A stretch of 64,000 nt of DNA, taken from assembly GCA_021299375.1 (NCBI GenBank), contig JAJTGR010000033.1, positions 124,001 through 188,000 on the forward strand, in the 5' to 3' direction. Position 1 is the stretch's first letter. Each line of letters begins with the position of its first letter. Both the position numbers and the translations under genes were made by a program. A model generated the notes under the pieces. That model searched no databases. It worked only from the letters and a program-made list of their open reading frames with translations, and was not told the origin of the DNA. Origin of the DNA: Gemmatimonadota bacterium (GTDB lineage Bacteria; Gemmatimonadota; Gemmatimonadetes; Gemmatimonadales; Gemmatimonadaceae). Positions 24,481 to 32,670 of the stretch are shown piece after piece.

Positions 24481-24506
24481 GGCCTGCGTTCCCGCGAACG
24501 CAGGCC
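24481..24506 (+). terminator. Perfect 10-bp stem-loop after susD
   Basis: GGCCTGCGTT (24481-24490) pairs with AACGCAGGCC (24497-24506) around CCCGCG. There is no T-run and the next gene on the strand starts at once, so it more likely attenuates or protects susCD mRNA than terminates fully. Confidence 0.5.
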
Positions 24507-24536
24507 GTGGCATTCGTAGTCTCCTCATTTCGTGCC

Positions 24537-27500
24537 GTGACTCTCCTCTCGAAGCGGGCCCACGCCGGGTGGCGACGCGCCGCCGGCCTCCTGCCGGCCC
24601 TCATCCCGGGGCTGCTGCTCTCCAGCGCCTGTGCCAAACCCGAACAGCGCCGAGCCAAGTCGCCTCCGCCCGCCGACTCGGCGCTCTTCACGCGAATGCC
24701 CGCCGCGTACACGGGTGTCAGTTTCGTCAATCGCGTCGAGGACACGCAGGACCAGAACGTCTTCCTGTACCGCAACTTCTACAACGGCGGCGGGGTGGCC
24801 ATCGGAGACCTCAATGGGGACTCCCTCCCTGAGGTCATCCTCACTGCCAATCAGCACGGCCCCACGCTGTACCTCAACGAGGGCGCGTTCCGTTTCCGCG
24901 ACATCACCAAGGCGTCGCAGTTCACCGATCGCCAGCCGTGGACCACCGGGGTCACGCTTGCCGATGTCAATGCGGACGGCAGGCTCGACATCTACGTGAG
25001 CCACGCCGGGAGCGGCGTACCGGCCACACGCGCCAATACCCTGTGGATCAACCAGGGCACCGGTGCCAACGGTGTGCCGACGTTCAAGGAGATGGCGCGC
25101 GACTACGGCGTCGCCGATGAAGGATGGTCGACCCACGCCGTCTTCCTGGACTACGACCGCGACGGTGACCTCGATCTGTTCGTCATCAACAATTCGCCGC
25201 GCCCGGTGAGCAGCTTCGGCCTGCGCAACACCCGTACCGAGCGCGATCCGTACGGGGGCCATCATCTCTACCGCAACGACGGCCAGCGTTTCACCGATGT
25301 GAGCGCCACGGCCGGCATCTTTGGCCCGGAAATCGCCTTCGGGCTTGGCGTGGGCGTCGGCGATCTCAATCGCGACGGATGGCCCGACCTCTACGTCTCG
25401 AACGACTTCTTCGAGCACGACTACCTCTACGTGAACAACCGCGACGGGACGTTCCGCGAGGCGGTCAAGCAGGCCATGCCCGTGCTCAGCTACTTCTCGA
25501 TGGGCATGGACATCGGCGACCTCGACAACGATGGCTGGCCGGACATCTACACCACCGACATGATGCCGGAGGATGAGTTCCGCATCAAGACCACGGCCAT
25601 GTACGAGGGGTGGGACATCTATCAGGCCAAGGTGAGGAACGGCTACCATCACCAGTTGATGCGCAACATGCTGCAGCGCAACAATGGCGATGGCACCTTC
25701 ACGGACGTCGGCTATCTCACGCGTACGGCCGAGACCGACTGGAGCTGGAGCGCGCTGCTGGCCGACCTCGATCTCGACGGCCGTAAGGACGTGTACGTCA
25801 CCAACGGCCTCGCGCGCGACGTGACCTCCCAGGATTATGTGGCCTTTCTCGCCGACAAGGAGACGATGAATCGTGAGGCAGGGGGGCGCCGCGTCGACTT
25901 CCTGCGCCTCATCCGGGCCATGACCAGTACACCCATCCCGGACTATGCCTTCCGTAACGACGGCGACCTGCGCTTCACCAACATGGCGAAGGCGTGGGGG
26001 CTCGCGGAGCCGAACATCTCGAGCGGCGCCGCGTATGGTGATCTCGATGGCGACGGCACCCTCGACCTGGTCGTGAACAACGTCAACACCGAGCCCTTCG
26101 TTTATCGCAACAATGCCCGCACGGTGCTGCCGGGCCGCCAGTCGTTGCAGGTCCAGCTGGAAGGCGAGGGACGCAATCCGTTCGCCGTGGGGGCGACGGT
26201 CACGGTGCACGCCGGCCCCACGGCCATGACGCAGGAGCTGTATCCGGCGCGCGGATTCCAGTCGAGCGTGGACTACGTGCTCACCTTCGGCCTCGATACC
26301 CTCGCGGTTGCCGATTCCGTGGTGGTCGACTGGCCCGACGGCCGTCGCAGTGTCCGTACCAGCGTGGCCGGCAACACGCGGCTGCGCATCACCTGCGGCG
26401 ATGACGCGCTGAGGCCTACGCCTGCCCTGCCCACGCCGGCTACGCCGTTGCTCGCCGACGTCACGGCGGGGGCCGGCCTCGATTTCGCACACGTCGAGAA
26501 CGACTACGTCGATTTCGATCGGGAGCGCCTGATTCCCAGGATGCTGTCGACGGAAGGGCCCGCGCTGGCCGTCGGTGACGTGAACGGCGATGGATTGGAC
26601 GATGTGTACCTGGGCGGCGCAAAGGACCAGCCGGGACGCCTGTACGTTCAGGGGAGGACCGGTGCGTTCCGGTTGGCTCCCGGTGGTGCCTTTGCGCAGG
26701 ATGCCGCCTCGGAAGACGTGCGTGCACTCTTCTTCGATGCCGATGGTGATGGCGATCGCGATCTGTACGTGGTGAGTGGTGGCAACGAGTTCAGTGAGGA
26801 TTCGCCGGCGCTCCAGGATCGGCTCTATCTCAACGATGGTCGCGGCCGCTTTACCAGGGCGCTGAATGCGCTTCCCGACGCGCTCGTGAGTGGTGGGGCG
26901 GTGGCGGCAGCGGACTTCGATGGGGATGGCGACGTCGATCTCTTCGTGGGAGGGCGCAGTATTCCCTGGCGCTACGGTGCCGACCCCCGCAGCCAGCTGC
27001 TGCTGAACAACGGCCAGGGTCGTTTCCTCGATGTCACGACCAGCGCATCGCCTGGCCTCGAACGCGTGGGCATGGTGACCGACGCCCTGTGGCATGATCT
27101 CGATGGTGACGCCCGCCCCGACCTGCTGCTCGTGGGCGAGTGGATGCCGGTCACCGTGTTCCGGAACGTCGGGAACGGCCACCTCGAGCGGGTCGATGAC
27201 GACGGCCTGGCCAGAACACACGGCTGGTGGAACCGCGTCCTTGCCGCCGATCTCGATGGCGATGGCCGTTCGGAATTCGTGCTGGGCAATCTCGGACTCA
27301 ACACGCGCTGGCGCGCCAGCGCCGACGAACCGATCACCATGGTCGTGAAGGACTTCGATGCCAATGGGTTCGTCGAACAGATCATCGGCATGTACAATGG
27401 CGGTGTGCAGTATCCGCTGGTGCTGCGTGATGACCTGATCAAGGCCGTGCCCCCCTTCAAGGCGCGCTTCCTGAATTACAAGGACTACGCGCTCAAGACG

Positions 27501-27932
27501 ATGGACGACGTCATACCCGCTGCCGAGCGGCAGGGCGCCATCGTGAAGCCCCTGCATTATCTCGAGAGCGCCGTACTGCGGCGCTCCGCCACGGGTACCT
27601 TCTCGCTGACCGCTCTGCCCCGGGAGGCCCAGCTTGCTCCCCTCTATGGCATCGTTGCGCGCGATGTCGACGGCAATGGCACCACGGACCTGCTGCTGGC
27701 AGGCAATTTCGACGGCGTGAAGCCGGAGATTGGCCGCATGGCCTCGATCGATGGACTGGTGTTGCTCGGTGATGGTGCGGGCGACTTCACGGTGCAGCGG
27801 GCCGCCAGGAGCGGCTTCCGGGTGCCTGGCCAGACGCGCGACCTGCGGCGGGTGCGCTCCGCAGGCGGTGATCGATTCCTCGTGGCACGCAACAACGCCA
27901 CGCCGCTGCTGTTCACGGTGACTCGGCCATGA
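24537..27932 (+). CDS. FG-GAP/ASPIC-UnbV repeat lipoprotein (CRTAC1-like), first copy
   Basis: The product is about 1131 residues from GTG 24537; an in-frame GTG at 24507 touches the preceding hairpin and is an alternative. A lipoprotein signal ends LLLSSAC. The mature protein has a first beta-propeller of FG-GAP/VCBS repeats with calcium-binding D-x-N/D-x-D-G motifs (IGDLNGDSLPEV, DVNADGRLDIYV, DYDRDGDLDLFV, DLDNDGWPDIYT). An ASPIC/UnbV domain at about 545-605 follows (GRNPFAVGATVTV, ARGFQSSVDYVLTFGL, VVVDWPDGRRS). A second propeller comes after it (DVNGDGLDDVYL, DADGDGDRDLYV, DFDGDGDVDLFV). It is exported and lipid-anchored. The function is unknown; the fold suggests a calcium-dependent binding scaffold. 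It is a paralogue of 29296-32670 and overlaps the next gene by 4 nt. Confidence 0.88.
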   Translation: MTLLSKRAHAGWRRAAGLLPALIPGLLLSSACAKPEQRRAKSPPPADSALFTRMPAAYTGVSFVNRVEDTQDQNVFLYRNFYNGGGVAIGDLNGDSLPEVILTANQHGPTLYLNEGAFRFRDITKASQFTDRQPWTTGVTLADVNADGRLDIYVSHAGSGVPATRANTLWINQGTGANGVPTFKEMARDYGVADEGWSTHAVFLDYDRDGDLDLFVINNSPRPVSSFGLRNTRTERDPYGGHHLYRNDGQRFTDVSATAGIFGPEIAFGLGVGVGDLNRDGWPDLYVSNDFFEHDYLYVNNRDGTFREAVKQAMPVLSYFSMGMDIGDLDNDGWPDIYTTDMMPEDEFRIKTTAMYEGWDIYQAKVRNGYHHQLMRNMLQRNNGDGTFTDVGYLTRTAETDWSWSALLADLDLDGRKDVYVTNGLARDVTSQDYVAFLADKETMNREAGGRRVDFLRLIRAMTSTPIPDYAFRNDGDLRFTNMAKAWGLAEPNISSGAAYGDLDGDGTLDLVVNNVNTEPFVYRNNARTVLPGRQSLQVQLEGEGRNPFAVGATVTVHAGPTAMTQELYPARGFQSSVDYVLTFGLDTLAVADSVVVDWPDGRRSVRTSVAGNTRLRITCGDDALRPTPALPTPATPLLADVTAGAGLDFAHVENDYVDFDRERLIPRMLSTEGPALAVGDVNGDGLDDVYLGGAKDQPGRLYVQGRTGAFRLAPGGAFAQDAASEDVRALFFDADGDGDRDLYVVSGGNEFSEDSPALQDRLYLNDGRGRFTRALNALPDALVSGGAVAAADFDGDGDVDLFVGGRSIPWRYGADPRSQLLLNNGQGRFLDVTTSASPGLERVGMVTDALWHDLDGDARPDLLLVGEWMPVTVFRNVGNGHLERVDDDGLARTHGWWNRVLAADLDGDGRSEFVLGNLGLNTRWRASADEPITMVVKDFDANGFVEQIIGMYNGGVQYPLVLRDDLIKAVPPFKARFLNYKDYALKTMDDVIPAAERQGAIVKPLHYLESAVLRRSATGTFSLTALPREAQLAPLYGIVARDVDGNGTTDLLLAGNFDGVKPEIGRMASIDGLVLLGDGAGDFTVQRAARSGFRVPGQTRDLRRVRSAGGDRFLVARNNATPLLFTVTRP

Positions 27933-29299
27933 TGCCGCCACGCACGCAGGGGCATTCACTGGCCGTGATCGTGACCACGGCGCTGACCCTTGCCACCTTC
28001 GGCTGCACCTCGGCCCCACGGGTACCGCCCGAAGCGCTGCAGTCGGCGACGCCGCTGCATGAGGCCATGCAGGAGCTCACCAATACGATGGTGTACGACA
28101 TCTTCAGCCCGCCGCAGGCGAGCCGGGTGTATGCGTACGCCAGCATCGCCGCCTACGAGGCCATCCGCCACACCGACACCAGCTGGCGCTCACTGGCGGG
28201 GCAGGTGCGGCAATTGCCCGCGGCGCCACGACCAGCGGCCGGTGACACCGTGGTCTGGCCACTCGCCGCCGTACGCGCATTCCTCACGGTCAGCCATCAG
28301 TTGACCTTTTCCCGCGCGCGCACGGACTCGGTGCGCACCGCCATCTCCGAGCGCTACCGCAGCGCGATGGATGCCGCGACGTACACCCGTTCGCTCGCCT
28401 ATGGCGATTCGCTGGCGCAGCAGGTGTTGGCCTGGGCGGGCAGGGATGGATTCAAACAGGCGCGCGGCCTGCCCAAGTACAGCATCACCAAGACCCCCGG
28501 GCGCTGGGTGCCGACGCCACCGGCCTACATGGACGCCGTGGAGCCGCATTGGGGCACTGCCATCACGCCGTTCGTGATGGACTCCGGGAGCCAGTTCCGC
28601 CCGGTGGCCGCGGTGCCCTTCGATTCCACCAGGGGCTCCCGGTTCTACACGGCAGCGCTCGAGGTCTACGAGACGGGCCGTACGCTCACCACGGAGCAGC
28701 GGGCGATCGCGGCGTTCTGGGATTGCAACCCCTACGTGATGAACGTGCAGGGGCACACCATGTTCGCCACCAAGAAGATCACGCCGGGTGGACACTGGAT
28801 GGGCATCGCGATGACGGTGGCGAAGCAGTCGGATGCCTCGATGCTGGCTGCCGCCGACGCGTATGCCCGCACGGCCCTGGCGCTGGCCGATGGATTCATC
28901 GCCGCGTGGGAGGAGAAGTTCCGGTCGGGCGTGATCCGGCCGGAGACGGTGATCAACCGGTACATCGACGAGACGTGGGTCCCGCTGCTGCAGACCCCCC
29001 CTTTTCCGGAGTATCCGAGCGGACACAGCGTGATTTCCACCGCGGCCGCCCAGGTGCTGACGGACATCTACGGGCCGGCGTTCGCCTTTACCGATTCGGT
29101 GGAAGTACCCTACGGACTGCCGGCCCGCTCGTTCGCCTCATTCGCGGCAGCGGCCGATGAGGCGGCGATCAGCCGTCTCTACGGTGGCATCCACTACCGG
29201 CCGGCCATCGTCGAAGGGCAGAAGCAGGGGGCCCAGGTCGGCCAGCATGTGGTGGCGCGCGTGATCACGCGTCCGCGTCGGGCACTCGCCGAGCAGTGA
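27929..29299 (+). CDS. Vanadium-dependent haloperoxidase-like lipoprotein (PAP2 superfamily)
   Basis: The product is 456 residues with a lipoprotein signal (LTLATFGC). It carries the vanadate/phosphate site of the haloperoxidase/acid-phosphatase superfamily: K330-x6-R337-P (KFRSGVIRP), P-S364-G365-H366 (PEYPSGH) and S-R416-x5-H422 (SRLYGGIH). The residue four after H422 is Ala, where several haloperoxidases have Asp. The flanking helices (AAISRLYGGIHYRPAIVEGQ) match the bacterial family usually annotated vanadium-dependent haloperoxidase. It could oxidise halides with peroxide or act as a phosphatase; sequence alone does not decide. It starts within the previous stop (ATGA) and its own stop overlaps the next GTG start, so it is sandwiched between the two FG-GAP paralogues. 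Confidence 0.88.
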   Translation: MMPPRTQGHSLAVIVTTALTLATFGCTSAPRVPPEALQSATPLHEAMQELTNTMVYDIFSPPQASRVYAYASIAAYEAIRHTDTSWRSLAGQVRQLPAAPRPAAGDTVVWPLAAVRAFLTVSHQLTFSRARTDSVRTAISERYRSAMDAATYTRSLAYGDSLAQQVLAWAGRDGFKQARGLPKYSITKTPGRWVPTPPAYMDAVEPHWGTAITPFVMDSGSQFRPVAAVPFDSTRGSRFYTAALEVYETGRTLTTEQRAIAAFWDCNPYVMNVQGHTMFATKKITPGGHWMGIAMTVAKQSDASMLAAADAYARTALALADGFIAAWEEKFRSGVIRPETVINRYIDETWVPLLQTPPFPEYPSGHSVISTAAAQVLTDIYGPAFAFTDSVEVPYGLPARSFASFAAAADEAAISRLYGGIHYRPAIVEGQKQGAQVGQHVVARVITRPRRALAEQ

Positions 29300-32200
29300 C
29301 CCGCTCCACCTGGCGCCGCCGGCTGCCGATCGTGGCGGCACTCGCCGTGGTTGCCTGCGGCGAACGCGGTGGGGCGCCTGACGCACCCGCGGCACGCCGC
29401 CCGCCCGACAAGCCGACGCTGTTCGCCGCGCTCGCGCCATCGGTCACCGAGGTCACGTTCACCAACACCCTGCCGGAAGCGCCCGACTTCAGCATCCTCA
29501 ACTACCTGTACTACTACAACGGGGGCGGGGTCGCGGTCGGCGACGTGGACCACGATGGCCTACCCGACCTTTACTTCTCCTCGAACCTCGGCGAAAACCG
29601 GCTCTACCGAAACCGGGGTGGCTTCCGCTTCGAGGATATCACGCGGCAGGCCGGGGTCGCCGGCCCGCCGGGGTGGAAGACCGGGGTCGCGATGGCCGAC
29701 GTGAACGGCGACGGCTCTCTCGACCTGTATGTGTCGGCGGTCAACTACCTGACCATGGCCGGCCGCAACGCGCTCTACATCAATGACGGTGCCGGTCGCT
29801 TCACCGATCGCACCGACGAATACGGACTGCACTTCGAGGGGTTCTCCACACAGGCGTTGTTCTTCGACTACGACCGCGACGGCGACCTGGATCTCTACCT
29901 GCTCAACCATTCCGTCCACACCGAGCGGCAGATCGGTACCGCGGCCCGGCGCGGCGTTCGGCACCCCAAGTCGGGCGATCGCCTGTACCGGAACGATGGC
30001 GCGCGTTTCACCGATGTGAGTGTGCAGGCGGGCATCTTCGCCGGCGTGGAAGGCTTCGGGCTCGGCGTGGTGGCGACCGACGTGAATGGCGACGGGTGCG
30101 TGGACCTGTACGTCGCCAACGACTTCCAGGAAAACGACTTCCTGTACGTGAACGACTGCCGGGGGCGGTTCGTCGAACGCGGGACCGCGGCGATGAGTCA
30201 CACCAGCCGCTTCTCCATGGGCGTGGACGCGGCCGACATCGACGATGACGGCCACCCCGACCTCCTGACCGTGGACATGCTCCCCGAACAGGAAGCGATC
30301 TTCAAGACGTCGGCGAGCTATGAAAGTGCCAATCTGTTCGAGATGCGTCTGCGTGCGGGCTACCAGCCGCAGTACCCGCGCAACGCGCTGCAGCGGAACC
30401 GCGGCGACGGGACGTTCACCGACATGGCGTTCCTCGCCGGTGTAGCCGCCTCGGACTGGAGTTGGGCGCCACTCTTCGCGGACCTCGATCTCGATGGTCG
30501 CAAGGACCTGTTCATCACGAACGGCATCTATCGGCGCCCGAACGATCTCGACTACATCAACTACGTCGGCAACGAGGCCAATCAGGCCGCGCTGGCCCGC
30601 GGGGTCACCCGCGCGGAGAACCGCGCGCTGCTTGAGCGGATGCCGCAGATTCCGCTGCCGAATCATGCCTACCGCAACGACGGCGGCTGGCGCTTCACCG
30701 ACATGGCCGCCGCGTGGGGCCTCGGGGAGAAGGGGTTTTCCAACGGCGCGGCCTACGTCGACCTCGACAACGACGGGGCGCTCGACCTCGTGGTCAATCG
30801 CATCAATGCGCCGGCGTCGATCTACCGCAACACGGCACGCGCGGCGGTTGGCGCGCGCCACTACCTCCAGGTGCAGTTGGCTGGAGGCGGGCGCAATACC
30901 GAAGGGATCGGGGCCAAGGTGATCGCGGTGACCGGCGGGAAGCGACAGCTGCTCGAACAGCAGCCCGTGCGCGGCTTCCAGTCCAGCGTCGATCGTCGGT
31001 TGCACTTCGGGCTTGGTGAGCAGGCTACCATCGACTCGCTGATCGTGATCTGGCCCGACGCCCGATATCAAGTGCTCACGCAGCTGGCTGCCGACACGCT
31101 GGTCACGGTGCGGCAGGACCGTGCGCGTGGCCGCTGGAGGTACGACCCGCCGCGCTCACCGGCGGTCCGTGACGAGGCGCCGCGCCTCGGGGCGGCGGTC
31201 GCCCACATGGAGAACGATTTCCTCGATTACAATCGTGAGCCCCTCATGCCGCACGTGGTTTCGGCCGAGGGGCCGGCGCTCGCCGTCGGTGACGTGAACG
31301 GCGATGGCCTCGACGACCTGTATGTCGGCGGCGCCAAGTGGCAGCGTGGGCGCCTGCTCGTGCAGCAGCGCGACGGGCGCTTTCGTGAGTCGTCGTCGGC
31401 CACGTTCGCCGCCGACAGCGTGGCGGAAGATGTCGACGCGACACTCTTCGATGCCGATGGAGACGGCGATCTCGACCTGTACGTCGTGAGCGCAGGCAAC
31501 GAGTTCTGGGAAGCGTTCGAGGCGCTCGATGATCGTCTCTACCTGAACGATGGCGCTGGCGGCTTCGCCCGCCGCGTCGACGCGCTGCCCAAAGAGGCCC
31601 GGGCCAATGGCGGCACCGTCACCAGCGGTGACTTCGACCGCGACGGGGATCTCGATCTGTTCGTCGGCAGCCGGGTGGTGGCGCGGGCGTACGGTCGCAT
31701 GCCCCGCAGTCATCTGTTGCGCAACGACGGGCGCGGCCGTTTCGCGCTGGTGAGTGACACGGAAGCGCCCGGCCTTGCCGAGGCCGGCCTCGTGACCGCC
31801 GCGCGCTGGGTGGACGTGAACGGCGACCGTGCGCTCGACCTGGTAGTCGCCGGCGAGTGGATGCCGGTGCGCATCTGGTTCAACGAGCAGGGGCGCCTGG
31901 TGGAACGCACCGCCGCCAGCGGTCTGGCCGGCAGCGAGGGGTGGTGGCAAAGCCTCACCGTGGACGATGTGAACGCCGACGGCGCCCCCGACCTGATCCT
32001 CGGCAACATGGGTACCAACGGATACCTGAAGGCCAGCGCGCGGGAGCCGGTGCGCATGTACGTGCACGACTTCACCGGCACGGGAACGGTCAAGCAACTC
32101 ATCACGCGCTACGTCGATGGGGTGGCCTATCCACTGGCCGGGCGCGATGAGCTGGTCAAGCTCATGCCGGCCATCCGCGGCCGCTATCCGTCGTATGCCT

Positions 32201-32670
32201 CGTTCGGGGCCAGTCGGCTCGAGCAGATCTTCGATCCGGCGGAGCTCGCGAAGGCCGAGGTGCGCGAAGCGCGTACTTTCGAGAGTGCGGTGGCCCTCAA
32301 CGACGGCCACGGGCGTTTCACGCTGCGGGCGCTGCCGCTGGACGCACAGGTGGCCCCGGTCTTCGCGTCCGTCGTCGCCGATTTCACGGGTGATGGACAT
32401 CGCGACCTGCTGTTGGGGGGCAACGTGTACGGCGCGCCGCCCGTGATCGGCCGGTACGATGCCAGTCGTGGTTCGTTGCTCGTGGGCGACGGAACGGGCA
32501 CGTTCAAGGCCGCCGACCTCGCCCGGTCCATTCCCCTCGATGGGCAGATCCGGGCGCTTGCCTTCGTACGCCGCGCGGCGGGGCCTCCGCTCCTCGCGGT
32601 GGCCCGGAACGGGTCCACGCTGCAGCTTCTGTCGCTTCCCATGTTCACCCCTCCCGCCGCACCCCAATGA
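29296..32670 (+). CDS. FG-GAP/ASPIC-UnbV repeat lipoprotein (CRTAC1-like), second copy
   Basis: The product is 1124 residues from GTG 29296, overlapping the upstream stop as GTGA. A short lipoprotein signal ends ALAVVAC. The architecture repeats that of the first copy: propeller one (VGDVDHDGLPDLYF, DVNGDGSLDLYV, DYDRDGDLDLYL, DIDDDGHPDLLT), ASPIC/UnbV at about 530-595 (GRNTEGIGAKVIAV, VRGFQSSVDRRLHFGLGEQ), and propeller two (DVNGDGLDDLYV, DADGDGDLDLYV, DFDRDGDLDLFV). Shared landmarks such as ENDFLDYNREPLMPHVVSAE and SASYESANLFEMRLRAGYQ match equivalent points of the first copy, so a tandem duplication with the haloperoxidase-like gene in between is likely. It is predicted to be exported and lipid-anchored. 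The specific role is unknown. Confidence 0.88.
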   Translation: MTRSTWRRRLPIVAALAVVACGERGGAPDAPAARRPPDKPTLFAALAPSVTEVTFTNTLPEAPDFSILNYLYYYNGGGVAVGDVDHDGLPDLYFSSNLGENRLYRNRGGFRFEDITRQAGVAGPPGWKTGVAMADVNGDGSLDLYVSAVNYLTMAGRNALYINDGAGRFTDRTDEYGLHFEGFSTQALFFDYDRDGDLDLYLLNHSVHTERQIGTAARRGVRHPKSGDRLYRNDGARFTDVSVQAGIFAGVEGFGLGVVATDVNGDGCVDLYVANDFQENDFLYVNDCRGRFVERGTAAMSHTSRFSMGVDAADIDDDGHPDLLTVDMLPEQEAIFKTSASYESANLFEMRLRAGYQPQYPRNALQRNRGDGTFTDMAFLAGVAASDWSWAPLFADLDLDGRKDLFITNGIYRRPNDLDYINYVGNEANQAALARGVTRAENRALLERMPQIPLPNHAYRNDGGWRFTDMAAAWGLGEKGFSNGAAYVDLDNDGALDLVVNRINAPASIYRNTARAAVGARHYLQVQLAGGGRNTEGIGAKVIAVTGGKRQLLEQQPVRGFQSSVDRRLHFGLGEQATIDSLIVIWPDARYQVLTQLAADTLVTVRQDRARGRWRYDPPRSPAVRDEAPRLGAAVAHMENDFLDYNREPLMPHVVSAEGPALAVGDVNGDGLDDLYVGGAKWQRGRLLVQQRDGRFRESSSATFAADSVAEDVDATLFDADGDGDLDLYVVSAGNEFWEAFEALDDRLYLNDGAGGFARRVDALPKEARANGGTVTSGDFDRDGDLDLFVGSRVVARAYGRMPRSHLLRNDGRGRFALVSDTEAPGLAEAGLVTAARWVDVNGDRALDLVVAGEWMPVRIWFNEQGRLVERTAASGLAGSEGWWQSLTVDDVNADGAPDLILGNMGTNGYLKASAREPVRMYVHDFTGTGTVKQLITRYVDGVAYPLAGRDELVKLMPAIRGRYPSYASFGASRLEQIFDPAELAKAEVREARTFESAVALNDGHGRFTLRALPLDAQVAPVFASVVADFTGDGHRDLLLGGNVYGAPPVIGRYDASRGSLLVGDGTGTFKAADLARSIPLDGQIRALAFVRRAAGPPLLAVARNGSTLQLLSLPMFTPPAAPQ

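Noticed and set aside
24525-28019. Open minus-strand frame of more than 1100 codons
   Set aside because: Antisense shadow of the first FG-GAP lipoprotein. Its apparent repeats mirror the calcium motifs of the real protein.
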